Assembly (NCBI GenBank): GCA_030549955.1
Contig: JAUQQI010000077.1
Location: forward strand, 1 to 12,789
DNA length: 12,789 nt
Direction of reading: 5' to 3'
Origin: Chloroflexota bacterium
GTDB taxonomy: Bacteria > Chloroflexota > Dehalococcoidia > JAUQQI01
Shown here piece after piece: positions 7,815 through 12,789 of this stretch (its first letter is position 1; every line of letters starts with the position of its first letter). The translations under genes and the position numbers were made by a program. The notes under the pieces are model-generated. The model worked only from the letters and a program-made list of their open reading frames with translations. It searched no databases and was not told the origin of the DNA.

Positions 7815-7872
7815 CCCGCTCTGGACCTTCAGACATTGTCCCCGGGCGGCAGGCCGCACCGCCCAGAGCGGG
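7815..7872. repeat. Inverted repeat with 10-bp perfect stem
   Basis: CCCGCTCTGG at 7815-7824 is the exact reverse complement of CCAGAGCGGG at 7863-7872. The 38-nt interior contains a smaller GCGGC/GCCGC inverted repeat (7846-7850 and 7853-7857). It sits 23 bp upstream of the -35 of the toxin-antitoxin promoter. No T-tract follows, so an intrinsic terminator is not supported. It could be an upstream binding site, a structured transcript or part of the adjacent repeat element. Confidence 0.6.
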
Positions 7873-7894
7873 AGAGACCCGTCAGACACAGACC

Positions 7895-7923
7895 TTGACG
7901 CCAATGAATTTCTGACCTATCCT
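7895..7923 (+). promoter_or_regulatory. Promoter of the toxin-antitoxin operon
   Basis: TTGACG (7895-7900) and TATCCT (7918-7923) are separated by exactly 17 bp, in the sigma-70 arrangement. The -35 matches consensus at 5 of 6 positions and the -10 at 4 of 6. Predicted transcription starts near 7930, 20-30 nt before the candidate antitoxin start codons. Confidence 0.6.
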
Positions 7924-7933
7924 TAGGTAAGGA
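7920..7933. promoter_or_regulatory. Palindromic operator candidate overlapping the -10
   Basis: TCCTTA (7920-7925), 2 bp, then TAAGGA (7928-7933) is a perfect inverted repeat. It covers part of the -10 element and the predicted transcription start. Antitoxins with AbrB/MazE-type DNA-binding domains usually repress their own operon at such a site, so this is the natural autoregulatory operator. The symmetry is seen; the role is inferred. Confidence 0.5.
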
Positions 7934-7949
7934 CTTTTGACAGTTCAGG

Positions 7950-8231
7950 ATGGCGGAAATGGAGAAAATCAGTCGTGTGACCTCCAAAGGCCAGGTTACC
8001 GTCCCGGTCGCTATCCGGCGGGCCCTGGGCATTGGACCCGGTGATGCGGTCGTTTTTGAGCTGCGTCCCAGTGGCGAAGTGGCTATCCGACCTCTCCGCC
8101 GTCGGCGGCTGTCCGAGCTGGCGGGTGTCCTGGCGTCCACCCGACCGTATCCGGGGAAAGACGCCGTGCGGGCCGAAGTCGGCCGCCGGCTCGGGGAGGC
8201 CGTAGCGCGTGAAGCGTCGGCTCTGGGTTGA
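7950..8231 (+). CDS. AbrB/MazE-fold antitoxin (VapB-like)
   Basis: Small antitoxin, 93 residues from the first ATG. Its SpoVT/AbrB swapped-hairpin domain reads KISRVTSKGQVTVPVAIRRA, then LGIGPGDAVVFELRPSGEVAIRPL. This domain binds DNA, and the Arg/Ala-rich C-terminal half (about residues 50-93) should wrap and neutralise the toxin. Two in-frame starts compete. ATG at 7959 (MEKISRV) has AGGA at 7947-7950 with 8-nt spacing, a better site than that of ATG at 7950, and begins right at the domain. I list the longer form, but the shorter is probably real. The stop lies inside the toxin gene (23-bp overlap), so the pair is co-translated. It probably represses its own promoter through the palindrome at 7920-7933. 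Confidence 0.9.
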   Translation: MAEMEKISRVTSKGQVTVPVAIRRALGIGPGDAVVFELRPSGEVAIRPLRRRRLSELAGVLASTRPYPGKDAVRAEVGRRLGEAVAREASALG

Positions 8232-8616
8232 TGCCAACGTCATTATCCGGTTTCTTGTCGGTTCACCCCCGGAGCTGGCGGAGCAGGCCCGGGCGCTGAT
8301 GGGACGGGCCGAGCGGGGTGAAGTGGTCCTGGTCGTAACCGATGTGGTACTGGCGGAGGTTTTCTGGGTGCTCCGCTCGTTTTATGGCCATCCCGTCCGG
8401 CAGGTCGCAGGGGTTCTGCGGGACTTTTTGCTGGCCCCCGGAATCAGGAGCGCCAGTGGGCGGCGATTGCTTACGGCGCTGGAGCTGGCCGCAGCCCACG
8501 GGGTGGACATTGCCGACGCCCTGCTGGCGGTTGAGGCCAGTCAGGCCGGAGAGCCGGTTTGCTCCCTTGACCAGGGCTTCAAAAAATTGCCTGTGGTCCT
8601 GGAGGGTCCCGGGTAA
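8209..8616 (+). CDS. PIN-domain ribonuclease toxin (VapC-like)
   Basis: Predicted metal-dependent endoribonuclease toxin, 135 residues, the usual VapC length. All four acidic positions expected for a PIN domain are present: Asp8 (WVDANVII), Glu50 (VLAEVFW), Asp103 (DIADALL) and Asp121 (SLDQGF). The active site therefore looks intact. It starts with GTG at 8209-8211, supported by GGGGAGG at 8193-8199 with 9-nt spacing, and overlaps the antitoxin gene by 23 bp. Toxin after antitoxin with overlap is the standard order, keeping toxin synthesis dependent on antitoxin translation. The RNA target cannot be predicted. Confidence 0.92.
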   Translation: MKRRLWVDANVIIRFLVGSPPELAEQARALMGRAERGEVVLVVTDVVLAEVFWVLRSFYGHPVRQVAGVLRDFLLAPGIRSASGRRLLTALELAAAHGVDIADALLAVEASQAGEPVCSLDQGFKKLPVVLEGPG

Positions 8617-8660
8617 TGGGGGTGCTTGAACCAGTGTGCGGCCTGTGGCCGAGGCCTACC

Positions 8661-8775
8661 CACCGACCCGTGCGGTCGGGTGAAATTCGGAAAGCTCCGA
8701 AGCCCTTCGCCCGGTATTGACCAGGACGACGGCCCGGCGGAGGTTGCCGCCTGGTCGGCCCTTCAGGCCGACCGG
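8661..8775. other. Cluster of stem-loops in the convergent intergenic region
   Basis: The 237-bp gap between the toxin stop and the convergent DNRLRE gene shows no convincing gene but holds several perfect stems. They are CCGACC/GGTCGG (8663-8668 with 8674-8679), TTCGGA/TCCGAA (8686-8691 with 8696-8701, 4-nt loop), GGCGG/CCGCC (8736-8740 with 8747-8751) and GGTCGGCC/GGCCGACC (8753-8760 with 8766-8773, 5-nt loop). The third and fourth share a boundary. None has a T-tract on either strand. They may serve as a two-way terminator or be part of a structured repeat; copy 2 of the intergenic repeat overlaps the right half. Confidence 0.5.
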
Positions 8776-8781
8776 ACCGGC

Positions 8782-8811
8782 CCGGCCAGGACGTTCCCGG
8801 AGGGCAGCCCC
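8782..8811. repeat. Intergenic GC-rich repeat core, copy 2
   Basis: Second copy of the core at 7770-7799, same orientation, 29 of 30 positions identical. The upstream shared block CGGAGGTTGCC is at 8738-8748, and the region between is about 19 bp shorter than in copy 1. Here it forms the 8-bp hairpin at 8753-8773. Stretches of both copies read alike on the minus strand (PGAALRERPGR), but that reflects DNA identity, not a gene. Confidence 0.75.
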
Positions 8812-8853
8812 AGGGCGCCTACTTCGGCACCCCGGCACCGGGCTCAATAACCC

Positions 8854-9594
8854 CTAGCGGCAGGTAGCTGCCCGGCTTACCAGGGGCATAAAGAGGCGGT
8901 TGGGGAGCGGCGGAAGGGTTGGGGTTGGCGCCGGGGCCGGGCCGGAGTAGAGCTCGAGGGTGGGCGGCTGGGCTCCCGGGATCGGGCTTGTGCCGGTCCT
9001 GGCCTCCTTTGAGAAGAAAATCTTCTGGGCTCCGGGCACAAAACTCGTGGCCTTCACCATCAGGCCGTAGTTTTGATAGCCGCCGGCCCCGGCGTCGAAG
9101 GCCCGCCAGGCCCGAACCAGCCCCGTAATGTCGAAGCGACAGTTCTGGTCATCCCCAACCGTGACCGTTGCGTAGCTTTCGGCAAAGTTATTGGCCATCT
9201 GGTTCCAGGTCGCCGTTTCGGTCCAGGGCTGGGTCACCCGGTGGATGCTGATGCTTAAGGGCCCGGGCGTATAGCCGCTGGCCGACTTGTCCAGGGTAAG
9301 CCAGAGCAGGGCCTGCTGAATAGTAACGCTGACCGGGACGGTGCTGAAAGAAAACTGGATAAGGGCCCGCTCTTCGCCATAGGAGCCGCCGTCCCCGACC
9401 CAGAGCCAGCTGGCGTCGCTTCCGCCGCTGTTGTCGTTCGGGGTTCCGGAAAAGATGCTGGTATCCTTGGTCGGCGTCAGGGTTGCCGCCAGGTCCTGGG
9501 TGCGGATATCCGCCTGGCCGCGGCCGGTAAGCACAATGACAAAAAGCAGGAGACCTGCGGCGGGTCCCAGAATGAGGGATGTCCGTTTATTCAT
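8854..9594 (-). CDS. Secreted DNRLRE-domain surface protein
   Basis: Protein of 246 residues. A signal peptide is clear: basic MNKR, a hydrophobic core at about 7-23 and GQA before a likely cleavage after residue 28. The mature part resembles a DNRLRE domain, a beta-sandwich known from extracellular and cell-wall proteins. It runs TLTPTKDTSIFSGTPNDNSG, then RALIQFSFSTVP, the strand segment ALLWLTLD, SIHRVTQPWTETATWN, FDITGLVRAW, YGLMVKA and PTLELY. A PAPAPTPTLPPLP linker and a C-terminal NRLFMPLVSRAATCR follow. The frame is open up to 9810, but that part lies inside the permease gene. ATG at 9594 has GAGG at 9604-9607 (spacing 9) and begins the signal peptide. The start overlaps the permease stop by 8 bp, so translation is coupled to the export system. 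No catalytic site is recognised; a surface or binding role is inferred. Confidence 0.85.
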   Translation of the reverse strand: MNKRTSLILGPAAGLLLFVIVLTGRGQADIRTQDLAATLTPTKDTSIFSGTPNDNSGGSDASWLWVGDGGSYGEERALIQFSFSTVPVSVTIQQALLWLTLDKSASGYTPGPLSISIHRVTQPWTETATWNQMANNFAESYATVTVGDDQNCRFDITGLVRAWRAFDAGAGGYQNYGLMVKATSFVPGAQKIFFSKEARTGTSPIPGAQPPTLELYSGPAPAPTPTLPPLPNRLFMPLVSRAATCR

Positions 9595-10837
9595 AGCGCA
9601 GTGCCTCGATGGGATTGAGTCTGGCCGCCCGGGCGGCCGGGTAGATACCGAAGAAGAGGCCGATAACGGCCGAGACCCCGACGGCCAGCAGGATCGCGTC
9701 GGGGGCGACCAGGGTTGGGATCCGCTGGCCGTTAATCTCAAGGGTGCTGATAAGCCTGGAGAGTCCAAATCCGAGGAGAATCCCGAGCAGACCTCCGGCG
9801 ACGCTGACAACCACCGCCTCGGTCAGAAACTGAAAGAGGATATCGCGGCGTTTCGCCCCGACGGCCTTGCGGATACCGATCTCCCGGGTCCGCTCGGTTA
9901 CCGAGACAAGCATGATGTTCATGATGCCGATGCCACCGACGACCAGGGAGATCCCGGCGATGGAGCCGAGCAGCAAGGTGAAAATCCCCGTTATCTGGTT
10001 GGCCAGGGCTAGCATATCCTCCTGGCTACGAATGATAAAGTCATCCTGGCTCACCCGGTGCCGCTGACGCAAAATCGCGGCGATGGCCTCAACGGCCGCC
10101 TGCATCTGACTCCGGTCGGCAACCTGGACAATGATCGTGTTAACCGTCGGCGACCCGCCCCGGGCGGCCACCTGCCGGGTTATTGTCCGGTAGAAGGTTG
10201 TCAAAGGAATAACCACAACGTCGTCCTCGTTGCCCAGGGCCCCGGCCCCCTTCCGGGCGAAAACTCCGATAACCCGGAACGTGGCCTGGCCGATCCGGAT
10301 GTTCTGGTCGACGGGGTCGGATTCGGGGAAGAGCTGGTCGGCCACATCGGCTCCCAGGACGGCCACCGCCGAGCCGGCGTCGAACTGTTGCTGGTTGAAG
10401 AAGTCCCCAGCGGCGAGCTGGTAGTTGCGGACCCACCAGTAGTCCGGGGTCGTGCCGATGATTCGGGTGTTCCAGTTCGTGCCGTTGCCGACGACCTGCC
10501 GGAACGTCTGGTTGAAAGGCACCGCCGTCGTGATCATCGAGAGGAGCTCGGGCTCGTTGTTCAGGGCGACGGCGTCGTCGTAGGTCAGGGTCTGGGCCGA
10601 CCCGAAACCGAGGGCGAGGCCGCCCTGCTGAACCTGCCCTGGGCCGATAAAGAGCAGGTTCGTGCCGATATTCTGGATTCGGGCCGCAATCTGCTCGTTC
10701 GCCCCCCGGCCGACGGAAACCATTGCGATAACGGACCCGACCCCGATAACGATCCCGAGGACCGTCAAAAACGTCCGGAGGCGGTTGACCGAAAGGGCCT
10801 GCAGGGCCGTCAGGGCAAGGTCAAAATATTTCGTCAT
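9587..10837 (-). CDS. MacB-like ABC transporter permease (FtsX/MacB_PCD)
   Basis: Permease of a type VII ABC (MacB/LolC-like) system, 416 residues. The first span is near 22-43 (RTFLTVLGIVIGVGSVIAMV). It is followed by an extracytoplasmic MacB_PCD-type domain of about 235 residues, then three spans near 283-312, 338-364 and 380-400. The cytoplasmic TERTREIGIRKAVGAKRRDI at 314-333, typical of the FtsX domain, contacts the ATPase, and the protein ends ARLNPIEALRYE. In this class the ATPase is a separate protein, as seen upstream. ATG at 10835-10837 overlaps the ATPase stop (ATGA) and has a strong upstream GGAGG. These pumps usually use mechanical force to move peptides, lipoproteins or drugs across the envelope rather than through the membrane itself. 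Confidence 0.93.
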   Translation of the reverse strand: MTKYFDLALTALQALSVNRLRTFLTVLGIVIGVGSVIAMVSVGRGANEQIAARIQNIGTNLLFIGPGQVQQGGLALGFGSAQTLTYDDAVALNNEPELLSMITTAVPFNQTFRQVVGNGTNWNTRIIGTTPDYWWVRNYQLAAGDFFNQQQFDAGSAVAVLGADVADQLFPESDPVDQNIRIGQATFRVIGVFARKGAGALGNEDDVVVIPLTTFYRTITRQVAARGGSPTVNTIIVQVADRSQMQAAVEAIAAILRQRHRVSQDDFIIRSQEDMLALANQITGIFTLLLGSIAGISLVVGGIGIMNIMLVSVTERTREIGIRKAVGAKRRDILFQFLTEAVVVSVAGGLLGILLGFGLSRLISTLEINGQRIPTLVAPDAILLAVGVSAVIGLFFGIYPAARAARLNPIEALRYE

Positions 10838-11565
10838 GCCGTCTTCCTCCCCAGCCCAGCTTCAGCATCCGTGGGGTTGAGGTTCGGCTCATCCCGGATG
10901 ATTAACCCGTCCCGCACCTGGATGATTCGCCGGGTATGGCGGGCAATATCCGGTTCATGGGTAACGATGACGACCGTAACCCCCCGCTCCCGATTGAGCC
11001 GCTGAAGCACCGCCAGAATCTCGGCGCTGGAACGGGAGTCCAGGTTGCCCGTCGGCTCATCAGCCAGAATCAGGCTCGGGTCATTGGCCAGGGCCCGGGC
11101 AATGGCAACCCGCTGCTGCTGGCCGCCGGATAGCTGGGTCGGCCGGTGGTCAAGCCGGTCACCCAGGCCCACCAGCTCTAAAAGCTCGACGGCCCGCCGC
11201 CGACGCGCCGACCGGGGCACCCCGGCGTAAACCATCGGGAGCTCGACCTGCTCGACAGCCCGCAGACGGGGCAGAAGGTTAAAGCTCTGAAAAACGAAAC
11301 CCACCTTCCGGTTGCGAATTGCCGCCAGGTCGTCGTCCGAGAGCCGGCCCACGTCGGTGCCCTCGAGCAGATAGCGGCCGGAGGTCGGCTGGTCAAGACA
11401 GCCCAGGATATTCATAAGGGTCGACTTGCCGGACCCTGAAGGGCCCATAATGGCGACCAGCTCACCCGGGTTTATTTCCAGGCTGACCCCGGCCAGGGCC
11501 ATAACCTCGACCTGACCAAGGCTGTAAACCTTGGTCACGTTCTGGAGCAGGATAAGGGGCGGCAT
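10834..11565 (-). CDS. MacB-like ABC transporter ATP-binding protein
   Basis: LolD/MacB-type ATPase, 243 residues from the preferred start [10 protein letters not shown]. It has Walker A GPSGSGKS at 41-48, Q-loop FQSFNLLPR near 92-100, signature LSGGQQQ at 145-151, Walker B LILADEP at 165-171 and H-loop His203 (VTHEPD). GNLDSR after Walker B is typical of this subfamily. The frame is open upstream to 11634, but that stretch overlaps the end of the membrane-fusion gene and has no family similarity. ATG at 11565 has GAGG at 11574-11577, spacing 8, overlapping the upstream stop, which indicates coupling. A short hydrophilic tail ([17 protein letters not shown]) follows the usual end. Confidence 0.94.
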   Translation of the reverse strand: MPPLILLQNVTKVYSLGQVEVMALAGVSLEINPGELVAIMGPSGSGKSTLMNILGCLDQPTSGRYLLEGTDVGRLSDDDLAAIRNRKVGFVFQSFNLLPRLRAVEQVELPMVYAGVPRSARRRRAVELLELVGLGDRLDHRPTQLSGGQQQRVAIARALANDPSLILADEPTGNLDSRSSAEILAVLQRLNRERGVTVVIVTHEPDIARHTRRIIQVRDGLIIRDEPNLNPTDAEAGLGRKTA

Positions 11566-11575
11566 CCTGGAAGCC

Positions 11576-12789
11576 TCACCGCCCGCCCGGCGGCCCGCCG
11601 GGCGGTCCACCAAACCCGCCGCCGAAGCCGCCAAAACCGGTCGGAACCCTCGGCTGGGCGGTGGTGGTGCCGGGGATTACTACCCGCTCACCTTCCTTGA
11701 GGCCCGAAACGACCTCGGTGAGCTGGTCGTTGCTCAGGCCCGTCTGAATGTCCCGCCGCTCGGTCCGGCCGCCGTCAACCAGCACCTCGACGTAGCGGGT
11801 CCGGCCCTGGGTCCGCACGGCCCGATTGGGCACGGCCAGGACGTTCTGCCGCTGGTCGTAAATAATGCTTACCAGTACCGTCATCCCGGGCCGCAACGGT
11901 AGCGCCTGGCCGGGCTGGGCCTGAATCTGAACCTGGACCTGGTAGTTGACGACACCCTGCTGGATGGTAGCCGTCGGCGCAACGGCCGTGACCCGTCCCT
12001 GGAACTGCTGGCCCGGGAGGTTTTCGCTGGTGATGCGGACCGGCTGCCCGACTTTCACCTTGCCGATATCCGCCTCGTCAATATTCACGTCCACCCGCAG
12101 GGACGAGAGGTCGATGAGCACCACGACCGGCCCGCCGGCCGCCGACGTCTGCTCGCCGGGGTTGATATTCACGGCCGCAACCACCCCGTCAAACGGGGCC
12201 CGGAGAACGGCATTATCCAGGTTATTGCGGGCCTGCTGGAGACTTGCTTCGGCCTGCCGGACCTGCTCCTGGGCGACGGCCACGTCGTTCGGGTCCGGGC
12301 CTGAAAGCGCCTTGTCCAGCTGGGCTTTGGCCTGGGCCACCGCGGCCTCGGCGGCTTTCAGGTTCGCCTGCTCGTTAAGGGCCTGCTGAAGCTGGTCGAG
12401 CTGTTGCCTGGCCTGGATCATGGCGGCTTCGGCCGCCTTGATCTGACTCTGGTCGTTAAGCTGGGCCTTCTTAGCTTCGAGGGCCTGGCGGGCCTGCTCG
12501 ACCTGCGCCTGGGCGGCCTTGATCTGGTCGTCCGTGGGGCCGGCCGTCCTGGCCTGGTAGGTAGCCAGGGCCGCCTGATAGGCCGCCTGGGCCTGGGCGA
12601 GGGCTTTAGCTTCGGGTCGGTCGGCCGCATCCCGGCGGTTCGCGATCCGGTTGTAGGCGGCCTGGGCCTGCTCGAGCTGGGCCTGGGCCTGGTCGAGCTG
12701 GGCCTTGGCGGCGGCGACGTCGTTCGGGTTCGGCCCGGCGAGAAGCTGGTTCAGGCGGGCGACGGCGGCGTCGTACTGCGCCTGGAGGG
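11576..12789 (-). CDS. MacA/HlyD-like membrane-fusion protein, 5' end beyond window
   Basis: Periplasmic-adaptor-type subunit of the MacAB-like exporter. The frame is open to the right window edge, so the N-terminus and membrane anchor are missing; 403 residues are visible. About the first 200 are Ala/Gln-rich and probably coiled coil, with three related turns GPNPNDV, GPTDDQI and GPDPNDV (starting at 12736, 12541 and 12301). These are followed by similar AxAQxQ helices, and the spacing is 65 and 80 residues. Next is the biotinyl-lipoyl-like half VLRAPFDGVVAAVNINPGEQ, then beta-barrel and membrane-proximal segments (VDVNIDEADIGKVKVGQPV, RPGMTVLVSIIY, VLAVPNRAVRTQ, TGLSNDQLTEVVSGLKEGE). A Gly/Pro/Phe-rich tail of about 20 residues ends the protein. 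Its stop lies 10 bp before the ATPase start. An ATG at 12421 inside the coiled coil is not the real start. Confidence 0.9.
   Translation of the reverse strand, partial: LQAQYDAAVARLNQLLAGPNPNDVAAAKAQLDQAQAQLEQAQAAYNRIANRRDAADRPEAKALAQAQAAYQAALATYQARTAGPTDDQIKAAQAQVEQARQALEAKKAQLNDQSQIKAAEAAMIQARQQLDQLQQALNEQANLKAAEAAVAQAKAQLDKALSGPDPNDVAVAQEQVRQAEASLQQARNNLDNAVLRAPFDGVVAAVNINPGEQTSAAGGPVVVLIDLSSLRVDVNIDEADIGKVKVGQPVRITSENLPGQQFQGRVTAVAPTATIQQGVVNYQVQVQIQAQPGQALPLRPGMTVLVSIIYDQRQNVLAVPNRAVRTQGRTRYVEVLVDGGRTERRDIQTGLSNDQLTEVVSGLKEGERVVIPGTTTAQPRVPTGFGGFGGGFGGPPGGPPGGR

Noticed and set aside
7611..7904. Minus-strand frame sharing PGAALRERPGR with another minus-strand frame at 8656-8847
   Set aside because: The shared residues come from the repeated DNA core. 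The rest of the two frames is unrelated, and this one overlaps the operon promoter.
8831..8842. CCCGG-CA-CCGGG palindrome as a terminator for the DNRLRE gene
   Set aside because: A 5-bp stem with a 2-nt loop and no T-tract is too weak to call.
8626..8850. Small plus-strand frame MNQCAACGRGLP..., tempting because of a CxxC at the start
   Set aside because: Only one CxxC, no second pair, no ribosome-binding site of note, and the frame runs through the hairpins and the intergenic repeat.
9595..9810. Upstream extension of the DNRLRE gene
   Set aside because: It overlaps the permease C-terminus in another frame and has no signal-peptide character; the ATG at 9594 is followed directly by a good signal peptide.
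11833..11846. 14-bp match to the intergenic repeat core inside the fusion-protein gene
   Set aside because: It encodes a conserved part of the protein (NVLAVP) and the match does not extend, so chance is the simplest explanation.
12418..12789. Suspected frameshift in the fusion-protein gene, because a different minus-strand frame (12418-12630) looked coding
   Set aside because: Translating codon by codon from 12421 upwards gives an uninterrupted Ala/Gln-rich coiled coil to the window edge, including AAYNRIANRRDAADRPEAKA.

Overview
The window is GC-rich bacterial DNA, gene-dense and tightly packed, with no rRNA, tRNA, CRISPR array or transposase that I can see. A member of the Chloroflexota is the most likely source. 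The main clue is a secreted protein with a TP/PP-rich linker and a C-terminal LFMPLVSR-type ending, a tail I associate with secreted Chloroflexota proteins. The pairing of a CaiB/BaiF CoA-transferase with a Liv-type transporter fits but is not diagnostic. The assignment is an inference, about 50-60% sure.

Region 1 (1-7681) is a carboxylic-acid or amino-acid uptake and CoA-metabolism block. A minus-strand operon begins at a near-consensus promoter (7652-7681). It runs CoA-transferase (start 7594), Tat/lipoprotein solute-binding protein, LivH, LivM, LivG, LivF. Spacings are short, with two ATGA start/stop overlaps. A crotonase-fold protein on the plus strand (907-1701) converges on livF with 10 bp between the stops. 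It is closest to the ECHDC3 type and lacks both classical hydratase glutamates. It is divergent from a minus-strand short-chain dehydrogenase/reductase (25-810). Together they could import an organic acid, put CoA on it and modify the acyl-CoA. The substrate cannot be read from sequence.

Region 2 (about 7682-8853) is a small accessory island between the two large operons. It holds a VapB/VapC-like toxin-antitoxin pair with its own promoter and a palindrome on the -10 element. The pair is flanked by two copies of a GC-rich, hairpin-forming intergenic repeat whose 30-bp core matches at 29 of 30 positions.

Region 3 (8854-12789, minus strand) is a MacAB-like export operon: membrane-fusion protein (5' end outside the window), ATPase, FtsX-type permease, and a secreted DNRLRE-domain protein whose start overlaps the permease stop. 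The coupled surface protein suggests either a substrate of the transporter or a partner at the cell envelope.

The clearest candidates for something undescribed are the MacAB plus DNRLRE operon and the structured repeat pair around the toxin-antitoxin module. I saw no clear new defence or genome-editing system.
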